In this document: positions 13,095 to 21,296 of the stretch, piece by piece
Layout of the letters: each line of letters starts with the position of its first letter
Position numbering within the stretch: the stretch's first letter is position 1
Assembly (NCBI GenBank): GCA_009781525.1
Contig: WQXZ01000002.1
Span: 1-28,716 of the forward strand
Origin: Coriobacteriia bacterium
GTDB taxonomy: Bacteria > Actinomycetota > Coriobacteriia > Coriobacteriales > UBA8131
Direction: 5' to 3'
DNA length: 28,716 bases
The notes under the pieces: generated by a model
What the model saw: only the letters and a program-made list of their open reading frames with translations
Told to the model about the DNA's origin: nothing
Databases searched by the model: none
Program-made: the position numbers and the translations under genes

Positions 13095-13949
13095 ATGGCA
13101 AGAATCGACGCATTAAGCGTATTCCAGAGTGGAACAAGCACCAAATACAAGCTCGCCGAACTCTATGGCGAGGTAATCGACAACGTTCAGAAGAACACGA
13201 TCTCTAGCCTGCTCAAGAACACCCGTCTGAGTGGCGACTTCGCTGCAGGCACAGTAGAAGCCAGCCGTATCGAGAACTCGGCAAGTAAGGCTTACGGCAG
13301 CGCCAGGAGCGCTGGTAACGCTGAGAAGGCAAAGATACTCCCCGTGCCGATCCCGATCGGTATCCATCGTGAGATGCTGAAGGAGTTCGAGCGCTCCGAC
13401 ATCGACCGTATCGGCATCGTTAACCTGATGCAGCGTGAGATGACCAATATGCAACTCGGTATGGAGCGCGAACTGGAGACCGCATTCTTCGCAAAAGCGA
13501 TCGCTGCCGGCACTGCTGTCGCACCAGCCGGAGATGCATTGGAAAGGATCGATGCAACCATCCTCCAGCTTGAGACGCTGAAGAACAAGTTCATCGAAGG
13601 TGTACCCAGAGCGATGATCAATGTCATCTGCAACCCGTACATCTACCAGGAGATCAGAAGCGATCTGGATGATAAGCCGAACGTCAATGTCGACACCACT
13701 ATCGAGGAGTTCTCCCGCAGGCACGGAGTCAACTACTTCTCAAGCGTCTATATGCCTGCAGGCATCGACATCATCGTCATGGCGACCGAGAGTGTCGCAC
13801 TACCGGTGAAGCTCTACCAGTACGATGCCGAAGGCACCATCCCGCTGTCTAATGCTGTAGCTGAAGGCTTCTTCTATGACTACGGATGCGAAGCAGTGAT
13901 GCCTGACATGATCTTTTATGCAGAGACAGTCGAAGAAGAAGAAGGCTAG
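13095..13949 (+). CDS. Major capsid protein
   Basis: This 284-residue protein starts at ATG 13095 with AAAGGAG seven bases upstream. The sequence fits an HK97-fold capsid protein of the kind found after DUF4355-type scaffolds: ALSVFQSGTSTKYKLAELYG at the start, KILPVPIPIGIHREMLKEFE, an E-loop/spine region, INVICNPYIYQEIRSDLDD, and GFFYDYGCEAVMPDMIFYAE near the end. It follows the scaffold and precedes the connector genes. No cleavage or crosslink site could be assigned. Confidence 0.85.
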   Translation: MARIDALSVFQSGTSTKYKLAELYGEVIDNVQKNTISSLLKNTRLSGDFAAGTVEASRIENSASKAYGSARSAGNAEKAKILPVPIPIGIHREMLKEFERSDIDRIGIVNLMQREMTNMQLGMERELETAFFAKAIAAGTAVAPAGDALERIDATILQLETLKNKFIEGVPRAMINVICNPYIYQEIRSDLDDKPNVNVDTTIEEFSRRHGVNYFSSVYMPAGIDIIVMATESVALPVKLYQYDAEGTIPLSNAVAEGFFYDYGCEAVMPDMIFYAETVEEEEG

Positions 13950-13951
13950 AC

Positions 13952-14326
13952 ATGACTGACCAGATAGAGCGAATAGTCGAGTATGTAGGGAAGATCAACC
14001 AGACCATATCAGACCAAGACCTGCTCGAGTACACGATCGAAGCTGTCATCGACAGGGCACTGCTCTATCTGGGGCATGACAAGCTGGATGAGAGGTTCGA
14101 GCGCATCATCGCTGACGTGGTGAACGGAGTACTGCTCAAGTACATCACCAACCTGGAGGCAACAGAGCCTGACAAGGCGATCAGCAGCGTGAGCGATAAC
14201 GGTCAGTCGATCTCTTACTCGCACGAGGCTGTCAGATACCTGGCAGCAGCAGATGACGACGAGCTGTTCGGGGGATTCGCCAGACTGCTGGCACCCTTTA
14301 GGACGATCAAGGTGGTGGGCATGTGA
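13952..14326 (+). CDS. Head-tail connector (adaptor) protein
   Basis: This 124-residue helical protein starts at ATG 13952, two bases after the capsid stop, with GAAGAAGAAGG upstream. Helices such as LLEYTIEAVIDRALLYLG and FERIIADVVNGVLLKYITNL and the final FARLLAPFRTIKVV match adaptors of the gp6/gp15 type that dock below the portal. The order capsid, adaptor, stopper, gp10-like, tail terminator is kept here. The exact family is less sure than the role. Confidence 0.75.
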   Translation: MTDQIERIVEYVGKINQTISDQDLLEYTIEAVIDRALLYLGHDKLDERFERIIADVVNGVLLKYITNLEATEPDKAISSVSDNGQSISYSHEAVRYLAAADDDELFGGFARLLAPFRTIKVVGM

Positions 14327-14673
14327 GGATACCGAACAGCATGAAGCAGGCGATTAAGGATGCTTTCTACGACCAGGCTGTCACCGTCCACGAGAAGACA
14401 GTAACCACAGACGCTGAGGGCGGCCGTGTAGCCTCTCTGAGTGATCCGGTGGGTACTTTTATGGGAAATGTACGTTACACATCTCTCGGGGCACTACAGG
14501 AAGCCTACGGGCTAACCTACAACATCGATGTCGCTATCACAACCGGCTATAACGGTCTGAAACCAGGCGATATCATCAGCTATGCAGGGGACACCTTCTC
14601 GGTCACAGAATGCAAGCCGTCTGACAGTCATTTCCTGATTATCGGAGTCAAGTATGGTCAAGATAGAGATTAA
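14323..14673 (+). CDS. Head-tail joining / stopper protein (SPP1 gp16-like)
   Basis: This 116-residue protein starts at GTG 14323 in GTGA overlap with the adaptor stop. It is beta-rich, with AFYDQAVTVHEKTVTTDAEG near the N-terminus and GLKPGDIISYAGDTFSVTEC later, the pattern of stopper proteins that plug the filled head and join the tail. It overlaps the next gene by 20 bases. Confidence 0.7.
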   Translation: MRIPNSMKQAIKDAFYDQAVTVHEKTVTTDAEGGRVASLSDPVGTFMGNVRYTSLGALQEAYGLTYNIDVAITTGYNGLKPGDIISYAGDTFSVTECKPSDSHFLIIGVKYGQDRD

Positions 14674-15142
14674 GAACATGGATCGCCTGTTCTCGCGCCT
14701 CGATAACATCGCCGAGGTTGACCTGGAACCGCTGATGTACAAAGCGGTGTTGGCTGTCGAGGCTCAGGCTAAGGCGCTGGTACCCGTACGCAATGGAGCA
14801 CTCAGAGCCAGCATCCATCCCGAGGTCAAGACAGAGGGGGATACGATCATCGGACGGGTCTACACAGCTAATGAGTACGCAGCTTTCGTCGAGTTCGGTA
14901 CTGGTACCACCGGTCAGGGTTCCTATCCGTATCCTGTGCCTGGTGTCGACCTGCAATATCGTCAGACACCATGGGTCTTCCCGATTGAGAGCAAAGACCA
15001 AGACAAGCCAGGATTCGTGACGACGTCGGGGTTTGTCGCGCGACCGTACATGCTCCCTGCTCTGCTGCTCACACGAGACAGGATCATGGCGATGATCGAG
15101 AACGAGACTCCTAAGCTCCTGCATAAAGCGATAGGAGGCTGA
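14654..15142 (+). CDS. HK97 gp10-like tail-connection protein
   Basis: This 162-residue protein starts at ATG 14654. Family hallmarks are an N-terminal helix (MDRLFSRLDNIAE), AKALVPVRNGALRASIHPEV, then VYTANEYAAFVEFGTGTTG, a variable loop, and SGFVARPYMLPALLLTRDRI. The protein is placed between stopper and tail terminator and takes part in tail completion or attachment. Confidence 0.88.
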   Translation: MVKIEIKNMDRLFSRLDNIAEVDLEPLMYKAVLAVEAQAKALVPVRNGALRASIHPEVKTEGDTIIGRVYTANEYAAFVEFGTGTTGQGSYPYPVPGVDLQYRQTPWVFPIESKDQDKPGFVTTSGFVARPYMLPALLLTRDRIMAMIENETPKLLHKAIGG

Positions 15143-15144
15143 AG

Positions 15145-15489
15145 ATGTACCTACCGAAACAGGATATCTACGAACTACTGGACGGGTATCTGCCAGGCGG
15201 CGTGATCCAGAACAGTGACAATGTATTCACTACGCTACCGACGATCACTTTCAATGTCGCTGAGAATGCAGTATCACTCGATCTGTCAAACCAGATTACC
15301 TATCAGGATATCAGCATCACCATCGACTTCTGGGCAGCCGGTTCGAAGGTCGCTAGCACGATGTTAAGTGACGTGGAGCAGCTGATGAGGTCTGCTGGAT
15401 ACAAGCTGGCGTTTTCAACTGATGTACCGAATCCTGACCCTGCGGTCTGGCATATCAACTCAAGATTCACAACTAGACAAGGAGGCTAA
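15145..15489 (+). CDS. Tail terminator / completion protein (gp17-like)
   Basis: This 114-residue protein starts at ATG 15145, with AGGAGG about seven bases upstream. An N-terminal helix (DIYELLDGYLPGG) and the beta pattern LPTITFNVAENAVSLDLSNQ plus DISITIDFWAAGSKVASTML match the ring-forming tail terminators of siphophages. It is followed by the major tail protein, as expected. Confidence 0.78.
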   Translation: MYLPKQDIYELLDGYLPGGVIQNSDNVFTTLPTITFNVAENAVSLDLSNQITYQDISITIDFWAAGSKVASTMLSDVEQLMRSAGYKLAFSTDVPNPDPAVWHINSRFTTRQGG

Positions 15490-15490
15490 C

Positions 15491-15937
15491 ATGCCTTTCA
15501 CAGCAAAAAGCGTTAAGGCGATGGGGACATCGCTGACAAAGAAGATGAACGGCACTGAAACCACTGACTGGGTGGTCGGTTCGCTGACATCGATCGGAGA
15601 GATCGGAATAGAGATCAGCGAGGAGGATATCACCACTTTGGACAGTCCTGACCAGGCTAAAGAATACCTTCCTGGTGATATCGATGCCGGTGAGCTCTCT
15701 ATCACCGGAATAATCAAGAAGGCAGATGACGAGCAAACAGTGGTCAAGATGACCACGCTTATCAAGAACTCGGCTGTTGAAGAATGGACGGTCAAGTTCC
15801 CTAGTGGAGCCAAGTGGGATTTCAAGGCATTCGTCAAGTCATTTAAGACAGATGAGGCATCGACTGATGGCATGGTCGGCTTCAGTGGCACGCTCCGCAT
15901 CAGTGGTCTACCGGTATACACGCCGTCCACACCGTAA
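15491..15937 (+). CDS. Major tail protein
   Basis: This 148-residue protein starts at ATG 15491, with AAGGAGG a few bases upstream. A frame open from 15422 overlaps the previous gene and is rejected. Strands WVVGSLTSIGEIGIEISEED and SITGIIKKADDEQ, and a conserved ending WDFKAFVKSFKTDEAS then GFSGTLRISGLPV, fit the tail-tube fold. It polymerises along the tape measure protein. Location just before the tail chaperones supports this. Confidence 0.88.
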   Translation: MPFTAKSVKAMGTSLTKKMNGTETTDWVVGSLTSIGEIGIEISEEDITTLDSPDQAKEYLPGDIDAGELSITGIIKKADDEQTVVKMTTLIKNSAVEEWTVKFPSGAKWDFKAFVKSFKTDEASTDGMVGFSGTLRISGLPVYTPSTP

Positions 15938-15951
15938 CCTGGAGGAAACAC

Positions 15952-16296
15952 ATGAATCTCAAATTCAACGCGTTGATCATCAAGAACATCGAGAAGACCA
16001 TCAACAACCAATCCATCGTCAATATTCTTGGCGACAACTCGATAAAGTCGCTTGAGACGCTGATCGCTGCGAGCCATGTCAATGAGGATGGCTCTATCGG
16101 CGTGAAAGGCGACAGGGCATTGGAGCTGATAGATGAGTATGTCGCAGAAGGCAGAGACACCTATGAGCTTATGCTAGACATCATGGACGCCTTGAAGGCT
16201 AATGGTTTTTTACCGAAAGGGATCGACGTGGCGAAGATGAGGGAGGAGATGACGACCCAGGTCGAGCAGGCGATGGATCAGCTTGGGGAGGCTTAA
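15952..16296 (+). CDS. Tail assembly chaperone, short form (gpG-like)
   Basis: This 114-residue acidic protein starts at ATG 15952 after GGAGG. Sequence LKFNALIIKNIEKTINNQSI and ALELIDEYVAEGRDTYELML match siphophage gpG-like chaperones that coat the tape measure protein. Codons 85-87 contain a T TTT TTA slippery heptamer. A -1 shift there would extend the protein into the following frame to give a fusion of about 227 residues. Termination at 16294 gives the short form. Confidence 0.85.
   Translation: MNLKFNALIIKNIEKTINNQSIVNILGDNSIKSLETLIAASHVNEDGSIGVKGDRALELIDEYVAEGRDTYELMLDIMDALKANGFLPKGIDVAKMREEMTTQVEQAMDQLGEA
16206..16212 (+). promoter_or_regulatory. Programmed -1 frameshift site T TTT TTA
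   Basis: In the gpG-like frame the codons read GGT TTT TTA, giving the ideal X XXY YYZ heptamer T TTT TTA. The -1 frame is open from 16212 through the gpG stop to 16634. A possible stimulatory stem lies 10 nt downstream, 16223-16231 with 16257-16265, with one mismatch. Tail chaperone gene pairs of siphophages are known to use such a shift. Confidence 0.8.
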
Positions 16297-16634
16297 GCTT
16301 CAGCGAGTACTGGGAGAGCCTTGAAGATGATGCCATCGCTATCGGTTTGGGACTCGATTACTTCTGGCTTCTGACCCCGAAACAGTACGCCAAGCATGCG
16401 CAGATGTTCATACAGATGCGGGAGATCAATATCAGGCAACAAGACCAGTTGAATCACATACTGGGGTCATACATCAGAGTAGCGTTCAACGATCCAAGCA
16501 AATATCCAGGTAAGCCCTACCTCCACAAAGAAGAGACGGCGACCGACCAGACAGCCAGTGACATGGAAAGAATAGCAAGACTTAACACCCTGACGTTAGG
16601 GGGTGAGATTAACTATGCCGGCAACAACGATTGA
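16212..16634 (+). CDS. Tail assembly chaperone extension (T part of a G-T fusion)
   Basis: This frame has no well-placed start: the only ATG near its beginning (16347) lacks a ribosome binding site and would skip conserved-looking residues. Read after the frameshift, it adds 140 residues, including LSFSEYWESLEDDAIAIGLG, YFWLLTPKQYAKHAQMFIQM and ASDMERIARLNTLTLGGEIN. Many siphophage T proteins have a start like FWxLTPxE followed by a helix. The fusion recruits tail tube subunits to the chaperone-coated tape measure. It overlaps the tape measure start by 20 bases. Confidence 0.8.
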   Translation, partial: TERDRRGEDEGGDDDPGRAGDGSAWGGLSFSEYWESLEDDAIAIGLGLDYFWLLTPKQYAKHAQMFIQMREINIRQQDQLNHILGSYIRVAFNDPSKYPGKPYLHKEETATDQTASDMERIARLNTLTLGGEINYAGNND

Positions 16635-18981
16635 TGAACTACAGGTGCTTTTCAGTGCCAACAAGGAACAGTTGACCAAAGATGTCGAGAAGGTCAAGAA
16701 GGACATCGCAGGTGTGCAGACACAGGCAGAGAGCTCTTCGAGCGGTGCTCTCGCTGCGTTTCAGAAGTTCGTGAAAGGCCTAAAGGCACTCGGTATCACA
16801 GCCGTGATAATGAAGATATTCAAGGTCGTGAAAGACTCCATCAAGTCAGCGCTCGACTACATCGCCGGTGATCAGGTCTACCAGGCTACCATGGGGCAGT
16901 GGCAGGCTGCCACGAAAGAGTTCACAGAAGACCTAAAGCAGAAACTCGGCATCTCGCGATCTGAGATGCGCCAGTTCATCAGCGTGCTATACAACATGCT
17001 GCAACCGATGGGTATAGCCTCTGACAGAGCATTCACGATGTCAAAGTCACTGGCTATGCTCAGCCAGGATATGGCAGCATTCTGGAACATCTCTACCGAT
17101 GATGCATTAAATGCCTTCCAATCCGGTCTAGCAGGCAACTCCCAGGCGCTCAGGCGCTACGGTATCAACATCAGCGACACCATGATCAGGGAGGTAGCAT
17201 ACCGTAACGGTATCGCCCAGACGGGATCCCAGCTAACCGAGCAGCAGAAGGTCATGGCAAGGTACTGCGCCATCATGGAGCAGACCGCCAACATGCAAGG
17301 CTTCCTTGCCAGGACGATAGATGCACCGAACGCCCAGATGCGCATCCTCGCAGACAGCATCAAGACATTACAGTACAGCTTCGGGCAGTTGTTCATACCT
17401 GCGATCTCTGCAGCACTGCCTGTTCTGAACGCTCTGGTCAAGCTGGCTACGATGGCCATCACAGCCATTGGTACGCTCTTCGGGCTGCTGTCAGGTGGCA
17501 AGGGATCTCCTGGCAAATCACTGAATTCTGGTATGGCGCAGGTTGAGGTAAGCTCAGGTGGAGTTGCTGACAACCTGGGAGCTGCCGGTGGTGCTGCCAA
17601 GAAACTGAAGCAGACCCTGGCGAGTTTCGACGAGATGAATGTCTTGCAGGAACCGGACACCGGTGGCGGTGGAGGCGGTGGCGGGGGAAGCGGTGCTGGT
17701 GCCAATATGGACTTCGCCCTGCCTGAGTACGATTTCTCCGCGCTAGACGGCATAACATCTAAGGCTGACAAGATCATCAACTACCTGCAGGGATTATTCA
17801 GTGGCATCGACACAGAGAGGCTGACAACGAGCTTCGTCGGTTTCGGCAAATCGATCGGCGAGATGATGACCACTCTTGGTGGGTTTGGAATATGGCTGCT
17901 GGAGAACATACTGGCACCGATCGGGGTATGGTTCACGAATAATGTGATACCTCCCGTACTCGATACCATCTCCGCCTCCGTAGAGAGCTGTACAGTTTTC
18001 TTCCAGATGCTGGCGGACGTTCTTGAGCCACTATGGACGAATATCTTCGCGCCTTTGGGGGGCTTTCTAGGAGCGATACTAGAGCCGGTGCTACGAGGTG
18101 TATCCAAGGGAGCCCTGGCAGTCGCTGAGGCCTTTAAAGAGGTTGCGAAGTGGGTTAAAGACAACTCAGAGAAACTGGACGAGTTCTTATCCCCAGTTAA
18201 GGACTGGCTGGAAAAAGCCGCCAGCTGGGTGCGTGAGAACGATAAGCTGAACGCAGTGCTTGAAGCTCTCGGCTTCGCACTGGGAGCTCTTGCTGTGATC
18301 ATCGCAGTTGTGATTGTCGTCCAGACTACGCTCGCCTTGGTAACAGGTGTTGCGACTACTGTCATGGGTGCATTCAGTGCTGTAATCGCCTTCATCACCT
18401 CACCGATCGGTTTGGCGATACTGGCTATCACCGCACTGATCGCGATCGGTGTCCTGCTCTACCAGAACTGGGAAAAGGTCAAGGAGTTCGCGGGCAGCTT
18501 GTGGACTGCAATCAAAGAGACCTTCTCGAAAATCGGCGAGCACATCGGCAACATCTTCAAAGGTATCGTGAATGCTGGAATTTCGATGGTGAACTTTTTG
18601 ATTGGCGCTGTCGAGACCTTGATCAATGGCTTTCTGACCCCGCTGAACGCGGCGATCAAAGCTGTGAACGTGATCCCAGGGGTAAATATCCCGACACTGT
18701 CCGTCTCTATCCCCCGAATACCAAGGTTAGCCGAAGGAGGCATTGTCGACCGAGCGACCTTGGCAATAGTCGGCGAAGCAGGCCGAGAGGCTGTGTTACC
18801 GCTCGAGAACAATACCGGTTGGATGGACAGACTGGCAGAGCGTATCGGATTAGCGATCGAAAACGATGATGGACAGCCGATCCATGTCACAGTGAACATC
18901 GGCGAAGACACCATTATCGAGAGGGTCATCGACGGTATCAATGAATCGCAATTCAGACGAGGTGGGGAGGTGTTTGGCTGA
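16615..18981 (+). CDS. Tail tape measure protein
   Basis: This 788-residue protein starts at ATG 16615, behind AGGGGGTGAG; an in-frame GTG at 16603 lies within that ribosome binding site. It is the longest protein in the window. Features are an N-terminal coiled coil, the tape-measure pattern FWNISTDDALNAFQSGLAGN, a glycine run (nine Gly near residue 350), hydrophobic spans at about 555-620 (GALAVIIAVVIVVQTTLALV; GLAILAITALIAIGVLLY), and the conserved ending LAEGGIVDRATLAIVGEAGR then EAVLPLENN. It sets tail length; at about 0.15 nm per residue the tail would be near 118 nm. Confidence 0.95.
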   Translation: MPATTIDELQVLFSANKEQLTKDVEKVKKDIAGVQTQAESSSSGALAAFQKFVKGLKALGITAVIMKIFKVVKDSIKSALDYIAGDQVYQATMGQWQAATKEFTEDLKQKLGISRSEMRQFISVLYNMLQPMGIASDRAFTMSKSLAMLSQDMAAFWNISTDDALNAFQSGLAGNSQALRRYGINISDTMIREVAYRNGIAQTGSQLTEQQKVMARYCAIMEQTANMQGFLARTIDAPNAQMRILADSIKTLQYSFGQLFIPAISAALPVLNALVKLATMAITAIGTLFGLLSGGKGSPGKSLNSGMAQVEVSSGGVADNLGAAGGAAKKLKQTLASFDEMNVLQEPDTGGGGGGGGGSGAGANMDFALPEYDFSALDGITSKADKIINYLQGLFSGIDTERLTTSFVGFGKSIGEMMTTLGGFGIWLLENILAPIGVWFTNNVIPPVLDTISASVESCTVFFQMLADVLEPLWTNIFAPLGGFLGAILEPVLRGVSKGALAVAEAFKEVAKWVKDNSEKLDEFLSPVKDWLEKAASWVRENDKLNAVLEALGFALGALAVIIAVVIVVQTTLALVTGVATTVMGAFSAVIAFITSPIGLAILAITALIAIGVLLYQNWEKVKEFAGSLWTAIKETFSKIGEHIGNIFKGIVNAGISMVNFLIGAVETLINGFLTPLNAAIKAVNVIPGVNIPTLSVSIPRIPRLAEGGIVDRATLAIVGEAGREAVLPLENNTGWMDRLAERIGLAIENDDGQPIHVTVNIGEDTIIERVIDGINESQFRRGGEVFG

Positions 18982-19355
18982 TGGCTTATTCAGGTGACCT
19001 GCTGAAGATCAATAACCAGACCGTACCAGGTTTGGTCGAGTACACCGTCCAACGCTCGAAGCTCTGGAAGGACGCGGATCGTAACATGGAAGGCGAGGTC
19101 AGAGCCTCTCTGATCGGCATCTTCTTAAAGCTCAAGCTGGTGTTCAGGATGATGTCGCAGACAGAAGTTGCAGCGCTTACGCAGCTTTTGGATACAGCTG
19201 TATTCAATGTGACCTTCTTCGATGCCAGGACGCAGACGACCTACACCGCGGAGTACTACGCATCTGACTATGACGCGTCACTCTTCTCAAAACCTAGAGG
19301 GTTATACGAGCAGGTCAAAGTGAACCTGGTGCCGATCAGGAAGCGGGTGTACTAG
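18981..19355 (+). CDS. Distal tail-type structural protein (small)
   Basis: This 124-residue protein starts at ATG 18981, sharing a base with the preceding stop (TGATGG). The sequence DLLKINNQTVPGLVEYTVQR, WKDADRNMEGEVRASLIGIF and YEQVKVNLVPIRKRVY resembles small tail proteins placed between tape measure and tail-tip genes in siphophages (often DUF6711-like). It could be a short distal-tail adaptor. Function is inferred from place and size. Confidence 0.65.
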   Translation: MAYSGDLLKINNQTVPGLVEYTVQRSKLWKDADRNMEGEVRASLIGIFLKLKLVFRMMSQTEVAALTQLLDTAVFNVTFFDARTQTTYTAEYYASDYDASLFSKPRGLYEQVKVNLVPIRKRVY

Positions 19356-21287
19356 ATGCCTTCTGTCTCACCTGCTTTCAAAACCGCTATGAAGCAATCG
19401 GTAAAAGAGCTCGCCGCGAAGGCGACCATACCCGAGCTAGGTATCACCATCACAGGTGCTGACGACTTGAACAGCGTGAGGATAATGGGTGAAGGCGGCA
19501 TCGGTCAGACAACCATGCGAGCCCTTGAGATGAGGTATATCAACGGGCATGACCTGCTGGGAAAGACCGTCGAAGTGCAGATCGGTGTCATGACTGCTTC
19601 CGGCTATGAGTACGCTGACTATGGCAGTTTCCTGATAACCGAGATCAGCGAGAAGAAGGGCAGCGACACCATCACTGCCAAAGGCTACGACCTGATGATC
19701 AAAGCCATGGTGCCCTACACAGCTCCAGCGATCGAGTATCCGACAAGTCTTTTGGAATACACTCAGATCCTTGCCGCAGCATGCGGACTTGAGCTGGCGA
19801 ATACAGCATTCGTGCATGATGACTGGCTCATCAATGAAGAGCTGTACGAGAACATCGATGGCATTACCTATCGTGATATCTTCGTCGAGATCGCCAAGGT
19901 TACAGCTTCGATATGCGTCATCGGTAGCGATGACCGACTGTATTTCAAGTACATAACCAATACCAGTGAGACACTTACATACTCCAACCTGAAATCTCTT
20001 GATCTGATGCCTGAATACGGGGAGATCAACAGCGTAGTGCTGTCACGCACCCCTCAAAACGATGATATCTACATGAGAGATGATATCTCCATCGACCAGT
20101 ATGGTCTGACCGAGTTCAAGATCGAGAATAACCAGATCATTGACAAGGATCGCGACAATGCCATGACAGCGATCTTCGACTCCTTACGCGGTATCAGGTA
20201 TTTCCCGTTCGATGCTGCGACAGAAGGATTAGGCTGGTATGAGATAGGCGACAGGGTAACGGTACAGATCGGAAGTGGGCTGACCTACAGCTGCGTTGTG
20301 TTCGAGTTCGCCTTGACCGTTGACGGTGGCATCAAGGAGCGCCTGGCGTGCAGTGAGCCAACAAAGACCCAGACCCAGTACCAGTATGCGACCACGATAG
20401 GCAGGCGCATCAAGAGCGCTGAGCTGCAGGTCGACAAACAGGCAAACGAGATCAGGGCACTGGTATCTGATATGTACTCAGAAGGTGGATTGATCAATGA
20501 GTCATTCACCTTCATCAGACAGGATATCGCTAACATCACCAGTGCGGTACAGACCGCAGGTGGCGCAAACCTCCTGCTTAATTCGGTTATGTTCGCAGTC
20601 GATAACGACAGGCTGCCGATGCAGTGGGAGACCTCCGGTGCCGGCTCAATCGATATTAGGGCGAGTAATGAGACCTTAAACGCAGGAGGTGTGTCCGGCA
20701 ATATATTCACTCTTGCCGACCTTGCAGTGAAGCAACGTGTTCCGGTGCTACCAGGCAGTGAATATTTCTTCTCGTGCAGGGTCAGGAAGAACGCTGCAGG
20801 GACTGCCTACATCCAGCTCAGCAATACCGATGAGACACACCGTATCGACTTCCAGAACGGCGAGTCACCTTTTTGGGCTACGTATTCGATAGGCACACTG
20901 ACGCCGAGCCTCAGCTACTACGATATCGAATTCTACGGATCATCAGACAGTACGTTCTCGGTGACCGATGCCATGTTCGTCCATGGGAGTTTCGCAGCTC
21001 AGTGGCAGCAAGCCAATGGCGAGCTGATGAACACCCAGGTGAATATCTCCCAGAATGGTGTCTTAGTCAGGAGCTCCACCTATATCGGTGACTACACTGT
21101 CATGTCCCCGTTGGAGTTCGCTGGATACGCGATGGTCAATGGTGCACTGACCAAGGTCTTCTCCCTCAATAAAGACACAACAGAGACAGTAAGGCTGCAT
21201 GTGACACATGAGCTTCGCATGGAGCCTTTGAAGATCGTTCCGATCACAACTGGGCAGACACCTGGTTGGGCGATCGTACCCGCATAG
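19356..21287 (+). CDS. Tail tip / tail-associated structural protein
   Basis: This 643-residue protein starts at ATG 19356 right after the previous stop. The N-terminal 330 residues resemble the gp27-like hub of siphophage tail proteins: RIMGEGGIGQTTMRALEMRY, VEVQIGVMTASGYEYADYGS, FLITEISEKKGSDTITAKGY, DRVTVQIGSGLTYSC. A helical linker (RRIKSAELQVDKQANEIRAL) follows. From about 405 comes a carbohydrate-binding-like beta region, NLLLNSVMFAVDNDRLPMQW to the end, typical of modules that touch the cell wall. No peptidase motif was seen. It sits between tape measure and receptor-binding genes. Confidence 0.82.
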   Translation: MPSVSPAFKTAMKQSVKELAAKATIPELGITITGADDLNSVRIMGEGGIGQTTMRALEMRYINGHDLLGKTVEVQIGVMTASGYEYADYGSFLITEISEKKGSDTITAKGYDLMIKAMVPYTAPAIEYPTSLLEYTQILAAACGLELANTAFVHDDWLINEELYENIDGITYRDIFVEIAKVTASICVIGSDDRLYFKYITNTSETLTYSNLKSLDLMPEYGEINSVVLSRTPQNDDIYMRDDISIDQYGLTEFKIENNQIIDKDRDNAMTAIFDSLRGIRYFPFDAATEGLGWYEIGDRVTVQIGSGLTYSCVVFEFALTVDGGIKERLACSEPTKTQTQYQYATTIGRRIKSAELQVDKQANEIRALVSDMYSEGGLINESFTFIRQDIANITSAVQTAGGANLLLNSVMFAVDNDRLPMQWETSGAGSIDIRASNETLNAGGVSGNIFTLADLAVKQRVPVLPGSEYFFSCRVRKNAAGTAYIQLSNTDETHRIDFQNGESPFWATYSIGTLTPSLSYYDIEFYGSSDSTFSVTDAMFVHGSFAAQWQQANGELMNTQVNISQNGVLVRSSTYIGDYTVMSPLEFAGYAMVNGALTKVFSLNKDTTETVRLHVTHELRMEPLKIVPITTGQTPGWAIVPA

Positions 21288-21296
21288 GAGGTGAGC

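Noticed and set aside
16347..16634. Separate gene starting at ATG 16347 for the T part of the tail chaperone
   Set aside because: No ribosome binding site, and the frame is open upstream to the frameshift heptamer with a plausible N-terminal continuation.
17157..18431. Long minus-strand frames opposite the tape measure gene
   Set aside because: They mirror its codon bias (Pro and Ser runs opposite Gly and Ala codons) and have no features of a gene.
19356..21287. Peptidoglycan hydrolase domain in the tail tip protein
   Set aside because: No NlpC/P60, CHAP, M23 or lysozyme-like motif could be found; only hub-like and carbohydrate-binding-like regions are visible.
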